A stretch of DNA of 64,000 nt from Phenylobacterium sp. Lineage in GTDB: Bacteria > Pseudomonadota > Alphaproteobacteria > Caulobacterales > Caulobacteraceae. The stretch covers positions 62,001-126,000 of the forward strand of contig NZ_JAUSBZ010000048.1 of the NCBI RefSeq assembly GCF_030651755.1, read 5' to 3'. A model generated the notes under the pieces. That model saw nothing but the letters and a program-made list of their open reading frames with translations. It was not told the DNA's origin and made no database searches. Below are positions 14,765 through 23,937 of this stretch, in pieces. The translations under genes were made by a program, and so were the position numbers. Position 1 is the stretch's first letter. The number at the start of each line of letters is the position of its first letter.

Positions 14765-16276
14765 TCAGGCGCCTCTGCGGGCGATCCTGGGGGTCTTGCG
14801 CACGCGACGGGGGGCGGGCGCAGGGGCGACGGCCGCTGGCGCTCCGGGCAGTCTCAGCTCGAAGACCGAGCCCTCAGGGCCGGTCGACGCCAGGGTCAGG
14901 TCGCCCCCATGGCCCTGGGCGAGCTCCCGGGCGATGGCCAGGCCCAATCCCGCCCCGTCAGGTCGCCCGGAGCCGGCGAAGGGCAGGAAGAGACGCTCGC
15001 GCACCCGCTCGGGCACCCCCGGGCCATCATCGGCCAGGCGCAGGCGGCTCTCGCCCTCGGCCTGATCCAGGGTCACCAGGATGACTCCGCGTCCGTCGCG
15101 GTCCGGCTGCTGCTCGATGGCCTCCCGGGCGTTGCGCATCAGGTTGACCAGAATCCGGTGCAGCTGGTCGGGATCGGCGATGATCTGATCGGTGTCCCCG
15201 AGGCGAGACTCCAGGCGCACGCTATCGGGTGTCAGGCGAGCCTCCTCGGCGGCCATGGCCACCGCCTCGGCCACGGGGGTGGGGCGGACCTCCGGCGGCG
15301 GCTCCTGGGTCTTGCCATAGGTGAGGACGTGCGAGGCGAGCTTCACCGCCCGGTCCAGGGCCCGCTCCAGCCTGGGCAGGGCGCGGCTGACATCAGGGTC
15401 GGCCGAGGCCGCCAGCCGTTCGGAGGCGATCTGAGCGCTGGTCAGCATGTTGCGCAGGTCGTGATTGATCTTGGCCACCGCCTCCCCCAGGGCCGCCAGC
15501 CGGGCCCGGGCGTTCAGCGCCGCGCGAAGGTCCCCCTGCATCAGGGCCAGCTCCACCTCGGCGCGACCGATCTCGTCACGGCGCCCAGACAGCTTGACGC
15601 TCGCACGGGGATCGTCCGGGTCAGCCCGGAACAACTCCATGCCCCGGGTGATCCGCTGCATGGGGCGCACCAGGAACAGGTTGAGGGAGAGATAGACCAG
15701 ACCCCCGGCCATGGCCGAGACAAAGGCGGTGACGGCGATCAGCCGCCAGAGATAGGCGATCAGGTCCTGACGGAGCTCATCATCTGGGGCGACGATCTCG
15801 ATGAAGTCAGCGTCCCGGAACCGCGGCTCGGCCACCACCCGCACCATCCGGCCCTCGCCGCCGAACAGGGTCTGGAAAGGCGCCGCCAGCCAGGAGGCCA
15901 CAGCCTGATCGCGCAGGTCCACCAGATAGGGGGTGCGGCTCATGTTCGACCCGCGCAGGACCAGACGGCGGACCCCATCGCTCTGGATGGCCACCCACTC
16001 CACCCCGGCCACTTCCAGCAGATCTGAGGAGAGTTGTTCGCTGACCACCCTGTCGGGGGCGACTTCGGTGGCCAGGGAGGCCAGCTCGGCGGCCCGCACT
16101 CGGTCCAGCAGCCATTGCTCCTCAAAGGCCGCCAGGGTCGGAGGCACGATCAAGGCGCCGCCAAACAGCACGAAGAGGCTGGTCAGGATCAGCAGGCGAG
16201 CAGAAAGGCCGCCCGGCCAGAAGAAGCCGCGTCTGGGGGGTCCCGAGGACTGCGGTGGCGAGGAAGGCTCCACCAT
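14765..16276 (-). CDS. Membrane sensor histidine kinase
   Basis: 503 aa. The proline-rich N-terminus leads to TM1 (about 26-48), a periplasmic loop of about 130 residues, TM2 (about 178-200), a HAMP-like region (RPMQRITRGMELF), an H box with His272 (AKINHDLRNML), an N box (NLMRNAREAI) and G boxes DDGPGVPE and GAGLGLAIA. The C-terminus is Ala/Pro/Arg rich. No response regulator is adjacent. It is the last gene of the run sixA-like, DUF952, pyrD, kinase on the minus strand, with a 72-bp gap after pyrD, so it may be co-transcribed or have its own promoter. It converges on ggt with an 11-bp gap. Confidence 0.9.
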   Translation of the reverse strand: MVEPSSPPQSSGPPRRGFFWPGGLSARLLILTSLFVLFGGALIVPPTLAAFEEQWLLDRVRAAELASLATEVAPDRVVSEQLSSDLLEVAGVEWVAIQSDGVRRLVLRGSNMSRTPYLVDLRDQAVASWLAAPFQTLFGGEGRMVRVVAEPRFRDADFIEIVAPDDELRQDLIAYLWRLIAVTAFVSAMAGGLVYLSLNLFLVRPMQRITRGMELFRADPDDPRASVKLSGRRDEIGRAEVELALMQGDLRAALNARARLAALGEAVAKINHDLRNMLTSAQIASERLAASADPDVSRALPRLERALDRAVKLASHVLTYGKTQEPPPEVRPTPVAEAVAMAAEEARLTPDSVRLESRLGDTDQIIADPDQLHRILVNLMRNAREAIEQQPDRDGRGVILVTLDQAEGESRLRLADDGPGVPERVRERLFLPFAGSGRPDGAGLGLAIARELAQGHGGDLTLASTGPEGSVFELRLPGAPAAVAPAPAPRRVRKTPRIARRGA

Positions 16277-16348
16277 GCCTGTCCGTTAATGCACCCCGCG
16301 TGATTGGGCAATGTGGCCGATCAATCCCGTGGCCTCGTTCCCTGGGGC

Positions 16349-17395
16349 TCAGGCGGTGGCCACCGCCTCGGCGGTGGACGAAAACCCGTCCGCCCGAAGC
16401 CGCGCGGCGAGGTCAGCCTTGATCCGCCCCACGAGGCCAGGGCCAGAGAACACCAGGGCTGAATAGAGCTGCACCACGCAGGCGCCGGCGCGGATCTTGG
16501 CGTAGGCCTCGGCCCCGGAGCTCACCCCACCGGCTCCGGCCAGGGGGAAACGTCCGTCGGCGGCCTCGTGAAACAGGCGCAGGGTCTGGGTTGAGAGGGC
16601 CATCAGCGGCGCGCCGGACAAGCCGCCCGTCTCGCCCGCCTGCGCCGATCTGAGGGGCGGTCGCGAGACGGTGGTGTTGGAGACAATCACCGCATCGAGC
16701 CCCGCGGCCGCCACCACATCGCAGATCGCCTCGATCTCCGCCTCGTCCAGGTCCGGCGCCACCTTGAGGAACATGGGAACCTTGCCCTCGGCCGGCAGGG
16801 CGTCCCGGGCCTCGACCAGCCGGCCCAACAACTCCTCCAGGGCGCCGCGGGTCTGCAGGGCGCGAAGGCCCGGCGTATTGGGCGAGGAGATGTTGATGGT
16901 GAAGTAGGAGGCCAGCCCCCACAGGCGGCGCAAGCCCGTCACATAGTCCCCGACCCGGTCCTCGGACTCCTTGTTGGCGCCGATATTGGCCCCCACCACG
17001 CCCCCACGACGTCGCGCCAATCGGCCGGCGAAGGGCTCCAGGCCTTCATTATTGAAACCCATGCGATTGATCACCGCCCGGTCTTCGGACAGGCGGAAGA
17101 GGCGCGGGCGGGGATTGCCCGCCTGGGGCAGGGGGGTGACCGTGCCGCACTCCACAAAGCCGAACCCCGCCGCCAGCATCGGCCGGTAAACCTGAGCGTT
17201 CTTGTCAAAGCCAGCGGCCAGACCCACGCAATTGGGCAGCGACAGGCCCGCGAATGTGATGGCCAGGATGGGATCCCCAGGTCCTGGGGTTCTCGGTCCC
17301 AGGCCAGCCTGCAGGGCGCGAATCGTCAGGTCATGGGCCTGTTCCGGATCCAGCTGACGCAGGGCAACAGCGGCGAGATCATGAACGATGCTCAT
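16349..17395 (-). CDS. pyrD: Dihydroorotate dehydrogenase (quinone), class 2
   Basis: 348 aa. It oxidises dihydroorotate to orotate, the fourth step of pyrimidine synthesis, at the inner face of the membrane with FMN and quinone. The class 2 N-terminal helix (HDLAAVALRQLDPEQAHDLTI) is present, followed by LPNCVGLAAGFDKNAQV, GFGFVECGTVTPLPQAGNPRPR, NRMGFNNEG, FTINISSPNTPGLR (catalytic Ser region), IVSNTTVSRP and GAGGVSSGAEAY. Its start overlaps the stop of the DUF952 gene by 4 bp (ATGA). Length is normal for the family. Confidence 0.97.
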   Translation of the reverse strand: MSIVHDLAAVALRQLDPEQAHDLTIRALQAGLGPRTPGPGDPILAITFAGLSLPNCVGLAAGFDKNAQVYRPMLAAGFGFVECGTVTPLPQAGNPRPRLFRLSEDRAVINRMGFNNEGLEPFAGRLARRRGGVVGANIGANKESEDRVGDYVTGLRRLWGLASYFTINISSPNTPGLRALQTRGALEELLGRLVEARDALPAEGKVPMFLKVAPDLDEAEIEAICDVVAAAGLDAVIVSNTTVSRPPLRSAQAGETGGLSGAPLMALSTQTLRLFHEAADGRFPLAGAGGVSSGAEAYAKIRAGACVVQLYSALVFSGPGLVGRIKADLAARLRADGFSSTAEAVATA

Positions 17396-17733
17396 GCCAG
17401 TCCTGTCAGGTTTGGAACCCCGTCGGGACCCAGGGGCGCCTCATGGATCGCACGGACCTTGGCCGCCTCCAGGGGGCCATAGAGGTGGGGGAACAGCTCC
17501 CCGCCCCGGGACACCTCCCAGACCACGGCCTCGCCGAGATCGCTGACCTCCAGCTCAAGGACCACAAGATCGGCCTGGCCGGCAAAGTGACGCCGCGCCG
17601 TCTCCTGCGCCTGGGCCGCCGTGGAGAGGTGGATGTAACCATCCTCAAGATCGACGGCTGAGCCGAGGAACTGTCCGGCCATCCGCGCCGCCGACCATTC
17701 GCTCCGGCGCAGAATCTTATAGATGCGGGTCAA
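17392..17733 (-). CDS. DUF952 domain-containing protein
   Basis: 113 aa. Conserved DUF952 blocks are the initial IYKILRRSEW, VDLEDGYIHLSTAAQAQETARRHF, LVVLELEVSDLG and GELFPHLYGPLEAA. The fold is small and related to ADP-ribosyltransferase-like domains, but no reaction is established for the family. It overlaps pyrD (4 bp) on one side and the sixA-like gene (4 bp) on the other, so all three should be translated from one message. Confidence 0.88.
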   Translation of the reverse strand: MTRIYKILRRSEWSAARMAGQFLGSAVDLEDGYIHLSTAAQAQETARRHFAGQADLVVLELEVSDLGEAVVWEVSRGGELFPHLYGPLEAAKVRAIHEAPLGPDGVPNLTGLA

Positions 17734-18233
17734 TCGTAACCTCCCCGGGGGGGCGTCATCAGGCCGTCATAGACCGGACGGCCCTGTCCATCGAAGAGGA
17801 AAACCGCCGCCGCCGAGGTGGGGAATCGCGCCCTGGCCGACTGCAACAGGTCCGGCGAGGCTCCGCCCTCCACCAGCAGGCGCAGGACCAGCTCGTGCAG
17901 GCCGGGATTGTGGCCGATGACCATCAGGGCGTCACTCGAGCCCGCCGCCTCGCGCACCCTCGCCAGCACGGTCTCAGCCTCGGCATGATAGAGGTCGTCG
18001 TGAAAACGCACCTCGCACGCGGGGCATACGCCCTTCAGGGCCTCCCAGGTCTCACGGGTGCGGGCGGCGGTGGACACCAGGGCGAGGTCCGGCCGAAATC
18101 CCATTTCCGCCAGACGTTCGCCGGCTTGCCGGGCGTCCTTCGCCCCGCGGGGGGTGAGACGCCGCGCGAAGTCGTCGCCGCTCGGGGAGTCCCGCTCAGC
18201 CTTGCCATGACGCAAGAGGATCAGCCGCTGCAT
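17730..18233 (-). CDS. Histidine phosphatase family protein, SixA-like
   Basis: 167 aa from ATG 18233 (GGAG upstream); ten more in-frame residues exist upstream but would remove the canonical start MQRLILLRHGKAE. The RHG motif holds the phospho-accepting His. Further family blocks are RLTPRGAKDARQAGERL, DLALVSTAARTRETW and LMVIGHNPGLHEL (second catalytic His). This is the SixA branch, which removes phosphate from phosphohistidine on HPt domains or PTS proteins in E. coli. The kinase gene in the same run (14765-16276) makes a signalling role attractive but unproven. Confidence 0.85.
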   Translation of the reverse strand: MQRLILLRHGKAERDSPSGDDFARRLTPRGAKDARQAGERLAEMGFRPDLALVSTAARTRETWEALKGVCPACEVRFHDDLYHAEAETVLARVREAAGSSDALMVIGHNPGLHELVLRLLVEGGASPDLLQSARARFPTSAAAVFLFDGQGRPVYDGLMTPPRGGYD

Positions 18234-18325
18234 TCCCACTCCATAGCCCAAGGCCGCACCCATAGCGCGACCCTGACCGGACGCGAAGCGGTTGACAGTC
18301 GCGGAGCTTGGCGGTCCAAGGCGGC

Positions 18326-19486
18326 ATGAGCGACACGGCGGTTCCGATCCCGGCCATTGAAACCAACGGCGGAACCCTGCGCCTGCCCGCCGACGCCCCC
18401 CTACGCCTCGACTCCGGGGCCACGCTGGCGCCTCTTGAGGTCGCCTACAAGACCTATGGGCGACTGAACGCGACGCGATCCAACGCCGTGCTCGTCTGTC
18501 ACGCCCTGACCGGCGACCAGCATGCGGCCTCGACCCATCCCATCACCGGCAAGCCCGGCTGGTGGAGCCGGGTGATCGGCCCTGGCCTGCCGCTGGATCC
18601 CGACCGCTATTTCATCATCTGCACCAATGTGATCGGCGGCTGCATGGGGTCCACCGGACCCTCCTCGATCGATCCGGCCACGGGCAAGCCCTACGGCCTG
18701 ACCTTCCCGGTGATCACCATCGCCGACATGGTCCGCGCCCAGGCCATGCTGCTGGACGCCCTGGAGATCGAAACCCTGTTCGCCGTGGTCGGCGGGTCCA
18801 TGGGCGGCATGCAGGTCCTGCAGTGGGCGGCTGACTATCCGCACCGGCTGCACTCAGCCATCTGTATCGCCGCGGCCGCCCGGCACTCGGCCCAGAACAT
18901 CGCCTTCCACGAGGTCGGTCGTCAGGCGATCATGGCTGATCCGGACTGGCGTGGCGGCGCCTATGACGCCCATGGGGTCCGCCCCGAAAAGGGCCTGGCC
19001 GTGGCCCGCATGGCCGCCCACATCACCTATCTGTCCGAGGCCGCCCTGCAGCGGAAGTTCGGCCGCGAACTGCAAAGGGACGGCCTGTCCTGGGGCTTCG
19101 ATGCGCCGGACTTCCAGGTGGAGAGCTATCTCCGCTATCAGGGCGCCTCCTTCGTCGACCGGTTTGACGCCAACTCCTATCTCTACATCACCCGCGCCCT
19201 GGACTATTTCGACCTGGCCGCCAGCCATGGCGGCGTGCTGGCCAACGCCTTTCGCAAGGCCCGGGACGTGCGGTTCTGCGTGCTCTCCTTCTCGTCGGAC
19301 TGGCTCTATTCCACCGGTGAAAGCCGCGACATCGTCCGCGCCCTGAACGCCGCCGGCTGCCGGGCGAGCTTTGTGGAGATCGAGACCGACAAGGGCCACG
19401 ACGCCATCTTCCTGGACGAGCCGGTGCTGGATTCCGCCCTCCGCGGCTTCTTTGAATCCCAGGCTTCCCGTCGGGGGCTGCCGTGA
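18326..19486 (+). CDS. metX: Homoserine O-acetyltransferase (MetX family)
   Basis: 386 aa from ATG 18326 (AAGGCGG upstream); an in-frame TTG at 18308 is the alternative. It acylates homoserine at the start of methionine synthesis. The alpha/beta hydrolase motifs are [22 protein letters not shown], the nucleophile elbow GGSMGGMQ (Ser158), the acid region FSSDWLYS and the His in [10 protein letters not shown]. Whether acetyl-CoA or succinyl-CoA is used cannot be settled from sequence alone. The stop overlaps the metW start (GTGA), the standard metX-metW arrangement. Confidence 0.95.
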   Translation: MSDTAVPIPAIETNGGTLRLPADAPLRLDSGATLAPLEVAYKTYGRLNATRSNAVLVCHALTGDQHAASTHPITGKPGWWSRVIGPGLPLDPDRYFIICTNVIGGCMGSTGPSSIDPATGKPYGLTFPVITIADMVRAQAMLLDALEIETLFAVVGGSMGGMQVLQWAADYPHRLHSAICIAAAARHSAQNIAFHEVGRQAIMADPDWRGGAYDAHGVRPEKGLAVARMAAHITYLSEAALQRKFGRELQRDGLSWGFDAPDFQVESYLRYQGASFVDRFDANSYLYITRALDYFDLAASHGGVLANAFRKARDVRFCVLSFSSDWLYSTGESRDIVRALNAAGCRASFVEIETDKGHDAIFLDEPVLDSALRGFFESQASRRGLP

Positions 19487-20142
19487 GCGCGCTGCGGGAA
19501 GACTTCAAGGAGATACTGCGCCTGGTGCGTCCCAACGCCCGGGTGCTGGACGTGGGCTGCGGCGAGGGCGAGCTGCTCGAACTGCTGACCCAGGAAAAGG
19601 CCGTCGATGGTCAGGGGCTGGAAATCAGTCCCAGCGGCGTGGCCGCCTGCCTGGCCAAGGGCATCGCCGCGGTCCAGGGGGACGGCGACCGCGACCTGGA
19701 CCACTTCCCGACCCAGGCCTTCGACTACGCCATCCTGTCCAAGACCCTGCAGCAGATGCGCGAACCCCGGCACGTCCTCTCGGAGCTGCTGCGGATCGCT
19801 GACCGGGCCATCGTCTCAGTGCCGAACTTCGGCCACTGGCGGGTCCGTTGGGCGCTGCTGACCCAGGGCCGCATGCCCGAGACCAAGGCCCTGCCCGAAC
19901 CCTGGTGGTCGACGCCGAACATCCACCTCTGCACCCTCCGCGACCTGACGACGCTCTGTGATGAGCTGGGCTTTCGGATCGAGGCCTGCGCCGCCGTCAG
20001 CCGCGGCCAGCCGGCCCGCAGCATCGATCCCTCCCGCGCCATCGAGAACTGGCGGGCCGAGACCGCGCTGTTCCTGCTGACCCGCGAACGCCCGCGACCA
20101 CCAGCCCCGAAGCCGGCGGTCACGGGCGACCTGTTCGACTAG
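19483..20142 (+). CDS. metW: Methionine biosynthesis protein MetW
   Basis: 219 aa from a GTG start overlapping metX by 4 bp. The class I methyltransferase-like fold has motif [46 protein letters not shown] and [22 protein letters not shown], typical of MetW. MetW is paired with MetX in many bacteria and is thought to stimulate homoserine acylation. The C-terminal tail (about residues 195-219) is Pro/Arg rich. It ends 2 bp from the converging autotransporter gene. Confidence 0.93.
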   Translation: MSALREDFKEILRLVRPNARVLDVGCGEGELLELLTQEKAVDGQGLEISPSGVAACLAKGIAAVQGDGDRDLDHFPTQAFDYAILSKTLQQMREPRHVLSELLRIADRAIVSVPNFGHWRVRWALLTQGRMPETKALPEPWWSTPNIHLCTLRDLTTLCDELGFRIEACAAVSRGQPARSIDPSRAIENWRAETALFLLTRERPRPPAPKPAVTGDLFD

Positions 20143-20144
20143 AG

Positions 20145-23100
20145 CTAGAACGCCAGGCGCGCGGTGACCCGGGCGTCATAGGCCTGGTAGTCCCCCCGCA
20201 ATTCGCCGCCGCCCTCGAGGGCCAGGTCGAAGTGGCGGCTCAGACCCCGGACGCCCAGGCGAACCACCATGGCGCCGTCATCCAGTTCCGGCGCGGTCAG
20301 GGTGAAGGCCGGTCCGCCGCTGACGAAGCGGGCGGTGGTCGCGCCTGCCCCATCGCCAGTCAGGGCTCGGTAGCCCGCGGTCACCTCGGGCCGCCACAGC
20401 ATCCGCTCGGGATCTCCGAAGGTGGCGCCGAGCGCCAGGCCGGCGAAGGCCGCCAACTGTTGACCCGTGCGATCCTCGATCGCGAGGTCGACCGCCTCTC
20501 CGCCGCCGCTCTCGGTGCGGCCATCCTCCCCCAGATAGACATAGTCGGCCCGCAGCATCGGCCGGACGTAGTAGCGACCGGCTCCAGCCGTCCATGACAG
20601 GGCCAGATGCGCCGTCCCCAGGGCTGCGTTCCAGTCGGAGGTCGCGGTCCGCGACAGGCCAGCGTCAAGGTCGGCCACCACCCGTTCGCCCTTGAACCAG
20701 GCATAGCCGCCGGTGGCGCCCGCCGAGGCCTGCAATCCCCCCGCCGAGGCCCGCCAGTAGACGCCCGCCGAAAGGGTTGAGCCGCTGAGGGTTTCGGCGG
20801 CGGCGGCGCCGTTCTCCTCCACATTCACATTGAGGAAGCTGGTCTGGATCCCGAAGGTCCCAAGGGCGGTTTCACCCCCCTCGACCCCGGCGGCGAAGCC
20901 GAACCCGTCAGCCTCAAATCCGGCGGCCCCATCCAGGTCCTGACGGTGGATGACGCCAATCTCCTGCGCCCAGCCGCGTCGGCGGCCCCGGGGCAGCAGG
21001 CCCTCGGTCTCGTCGATGCCCCGGGCCGTCGCCTCCTGGGCCACAGCGATCACCCGGAACAGGGCGCCCGAATAGTCCGGCAGGAACTGGTTATAGAGCC
21101 TGTTGAAGCCCGCCGCGTCGGTCTTGGACAACAGGGCGTCGCGGACGGCGGCGTCCCGGTCGAAGGCCTCGAAGACCGCTTCATAGGCGCCCGCATGGGC
21201 CGCGCCCAGGCCCGCCTCCTCGGCGGAGCGGCGACGGACGTCGGCGATGATCCTGTCCTGACCCTCGTCCACCCGCAGGCTGGTGCGATACAGCCACGGC
21301 CCCTCCGCCAGGAGCCCTTCATTGAGGGCGCCGCTGACCTGCAGATCGCTGGCCTGAATCAGGGTGAAGCTGGCGGGCCCAGTCAGCTTGGAGGTGAAGC
21401 GCAGGCCGATCTGCGCCCCCTCGGCGACCACCGCCTGGCCCGCGACGTCGAAGCGGCTGGCTGTGCCGGCGACGGGGTCGGCGGTGAGCACCAGCTTGGC
21501 GTCCGAACCGAGGCTCAGGCTGTCCAGGCTGAGCGCGCCGGTGTTGGTGGTGGTCAGGCGACCATTGCCCACCGTGATCGCCAGTCCCCCGCCCGCATCG
21601 CTCAGGGCGCCCCAATAGGTCGCGCCGCCATTGAGGGTCAGGTTATCGGCGCCGCCGCCGAAGGCCAGGGCGCCGGTCATCTGGCCGGCCAGCAGCTCCA
21701 TCCGGGCCGGGCCAGAGCCGAACAGGACGTCTCCGGTGATGGTCGGGACCACGGTCTCGCTGGCGTTGGCGCTCTGGCGAACCGTAACGCCCGTGGTGTT
21801 GGCGCGCAGGTCCAGGGCGACGGCCCGCCCCTCGACCGCCTCGCCGGCGGCCGGGGCGAAGGCGGCGCTGATCAGGCCGGTGTTCTCCACCAGGCTCAGG
21901 GTTCCGGCGGCGTCCAGCACGGCGGTGGCCGACCCCTTGGCCCCGGTGATCGCAGAGAAGATCGTGCCGTGATTGGTGAGACGGTCAGCGGCGGCGCCGA
22001 CGTCGATCTGGATGGCGCGGACATCCACGGCGGAGTCCGACACCGCCCGGCCCCGGATGGTCCCGCTATTGGCGATGACCGGAGCGGTCGCTCCGGACTT
22101 CAGATGCAGGCCGACGGCGCCAGCCTGGACCGCGTCGCCGGACACCAGGCCGCCCACCTGGATTCCCCCGGTGATGTTCGCAGCCCCGCCCTGTCCGCCG
22201 ATCTCGATCCCAAGGCCGCGGACGCCGTCATAGAGGCCCACCCCCTGGACCGTGCCATTCACCACCAGGCCAAATCCGCCTCCGCCCACCGTCCCCAGGA
22301 AGAGGTCTTCGGCGCCGCCGATCTGCAGGCCCGCCGCGGCGCCATAGCTGGTGATCACCCCGGTGGACTCGCTGGCGTCGGGCACGCCGTCGCCGTCCTC
22401 ATCATCATTATCGGGGTCATTGTCCGCCGGCGGCGCGTCCACCAGGACGCCCCCCTGCACGCTGCCGCGGACCCGCACCGCCGGCCCGCCCTGCAAGAGA
22501 TCGTCAGCGTCCAGCTTGCTGACATCGGCGGGCCTGGTCGTATAGCGATAGCCCGTGGCGGTCACAGCCCCGCCGAGGATCAGGGTCCCGCCCACATGCC
22601 CGTCGACGGCCACCCCGACGGACTCTGCGCCCTGGACCACCACCCCGCCGGTGGTGACCACATCGCCCCCCACCGTGCTGGCCGCCCGAATTCCATAGCT
22701 ACGATCCCCCAGCACCGAGATGGACCCCGCGGCGCGGATCGGACCATCGACGGCGCTTTCCGCCAGGATGCCCGCCGAATCATTGCCCTCGACCGTGATG
22801 GAGCCGCCGGTCTGCACGATGGAGCCATGAAAGGCCTCGCTGCCTGTGACCCGCACCCCGAAACGACGGACGCCTGTGGCGAAGGGGCCATCCAGGTCGC
22901 CATCGGAATCGGAGTCCGTCGGCTCATAGGTTTCGTCGACCCGCAGGACGCCGGACAGGACGACCTCTCCGCGGCGACCGCCCTCCACCAGCAGGGCTGT
23001 GGCGTCATTGGCGTCGGTGATGACCACCTCGCCCTCGATGGCGACGCTGTTGTCACTGTTGAGGGTCACCGCTGCGCCCCCCGCCGGCTTCACCGATCCG

Positions 23101-23258
23101 GCGCTGGAGATTCGCAGATTGTCGGGGGCGCCGGACGCCGCCGTGGCGGTGGTGACCGGCGTGGTGCGCGCCTCGCCGATGACGGTCTCCGCCCGGGCGA
23201 CGCCCGCGGCCAGAATGAGAGGGCCAATCGCCGCCGCACTGAGCCAACGCCTGTCCAT
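20145..23258 (-). CDS. Autotransporter with repetitive passenger and calcium-type repeats
   Basis: 1037 aa from ATG 23258, with GGAGGGG upstream and a clean signal peptide (MDRRWLSAAAIGPLILAAGV, cleavage near ARAE). The passenger (about 25-700) is Gly/Val/Thr-rich with repeated short beta units (such as GGSITVEGNDSAGILAES) expected to form a beta-helix. Two Asp-rich loops, DSDSDGDLDG (115-124) and DNDPDNDDEDGDG (279-291), look like thrombospondin type 3 calcium sites. The C-terminal 260 residues form the autotransporter beta-barrel ending in Phe. No protease or lipase triad is visible. The likely role is a surface-exposed or released adhesin-type protein. Confidence 0.88.
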   Translation of the reverse strand: MDRRWLSAAAIGPLILAAGVARAETVIGEARTTPVTTATAASGAPDNLRISSAGSVKPAGGAAVTLNSDNSVAIEGEVVITDANDATALLVEGGRRGEVVLSGVLRVDETYEPTDSDSDGDLDGPFATGVRRFGVRVTGSEAFHGSIVQTGGSITVEGNDSAGILAESAVDGPIRAAGSISVLGDRSYGIRAASTVGGDVVTTGGVVVQGAESVGVAVDGHVGGTLILGGAVTATGYRYTTRPADVSKLDADDLLQGGPAVRVRGSVQGGVLVDAPPADNDPDNDDEDGDGVPDASESTGVITSYGAAAGLQIGGAEDLFLGTVGGGGFGLVVNGTVQGVGLYDGVRGLGIEIGGQGGAANITGGIQVGGLVSGDAVQAGAVGLHLKSGATAPVIANSGTIRGRAVSDSAVDVRAIQIDVGAAADRLTNHGTIFSAITGAKGSATAVLDAAGTLSLVENTGLISAAFAPAAGEAVEGRAVALDLRANTTGVTVRQSANASETVVPTITGDVLFGSGPARMELLAGQMTGALAFGGGADNLTLNGGATYWGALSDAGGGLAITVGNGRLTTTNTGALSLDSLSLGSDAKLVLTADPVAGTASRFDVAGQAVVAEGAQIGLRFTSKLTGPASFTLIQASDLQVSGALNEGLLAEGPWLYRTSLRVDEGQDRIIADVRRRSAEEAGLGAAHAGAYEAVFEAFDRDAAVRDALLSKTDAAGFNRLYNQFLPDYSGALFRVIAVAQEATARGIDETEGLLPRGRRRGWAQEIGVIHRQDLDGAAGFEADGFGFAAGVEGGETALGTFGIQTSFLNVNVEENGAAAAETLSGSTLSAGVYWRASAGGLQASAGATGGYAWFKGERVVADLDAGLSRTATSDWNAALGTAHLALSWTAGAGRYYVRPMLRADYVYLGEDGRTESGGGEAVDLAIEDRTGQQLAAFAGLALGATFGDPERMLWRPEVTAGYRALTGDGAGATTARFVSGGPAFTLTAPELDDGAMVVRLGVRGLSRHFDLALEGGGELRGDYQAYDARVTARLAF

Positions 23259-23455
23259 AATACCCCTCCAATGTGGCCGAAATGGCGACTTTGGAGCGGA
23301 AATGGCCCCCAAATGCGGAGGAAGTCGGGAGCCAATGAGGCCATGCCGGGGCCAATAGGGGCGGAGATAAGGCGCGGAAAATCGCCGTTCTTCCGAGGCG
23401 AGTCGAAAGATTCCTACTATCTCAGGCTGTTAGCTTCACCACACCCGCGTCGGGC

Positions 23456-23800
23456 CTATCCGGCAATGGCGGCGGCGTCCCGGTCGCCCGTGCGAATTCG
23501 CAGGGCCTGCTCCAGGTCGAGGACGAAGACCTTGCCGTCGCCGATCTTGCCGGTGTTGGCGGTGCGGGCCACCGCCTCGATCACCGCATCGGCGATATCG
23601 GAGGGCACGGCGATTTCCAGCTTCACCTTGGGCAGGAGCTTCACCTCATACTCGGCCCCGCGATAGACCTCGGTCTTGCCCCGCTGCCGGCCATAGCCGC
23701 GAACCTCGGTGACAGTTAAGCCCGAGGCGCCGGCCTCGGTGACAGCTTCGAGCACCGCGTCTAGGCGGCTGGGCTTGATGACCGCGACGATCATCTTCAT
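23456..23800 (-). CDS. PII family nitrogen regulatory protein
   Basis: 114 aa from ATG 23800. The PII signatures are the opening MKMIVAVIKPSRLDAV, the T-loop GYGRQRGKTEVYRGAEYEV with the uridylylatable Tyr51, and the C-terminal TGKIGDGKVFV. PII trimers bind ATP/ADP and 2-oxoglutarate and control nitrogen transport and assimilation. It is solitary here: neither amtB nor glnA is adjacent, so GlnB versus GlnK cannot be decided. The C-terminal 15 residues (IRTGDRDAAAIAG) follow the family pattern. Confidence 0.92.
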   Translation of the reverse strand: MKMIVAVIKPSRLDAVLEAVTEAGASGLTVTEVRGYGRQRGKTEVYRGAEYEVKLLPKVKLEIAVPSDIADAVIEAVARTANTGKIGDGKVFVLDLEQALRIRTGDRDAAAIAG

Positions 23801-23937
23801 GGCGACGGGTCTCCGCTGAGGGTCGGCGGAATGCCGAACAGGTCTAGAGAAGCTAGGACGTTCCGCGCCCGCCTCCAAGGGTGCGGAGGGGGATGGATGA
23901 CGGGCGCCTGCGCCTTAGGCGCCTTTGGAACCGATCG

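Noticed and set aside
18234-18325. SAM-II riboswitch before metX
   Set aside because: The gap is only 92 bp and shows neither the conserved loop sequence nor the pseudoknot pairing.
20946-23666. 906-codon plus-strand open frame over the autotransporter
   Set aside because: Its composition is Gly/Ala/Asp/His-rich with no domains, whereas the minus strand has a signal peptide, repeats and a barrel.
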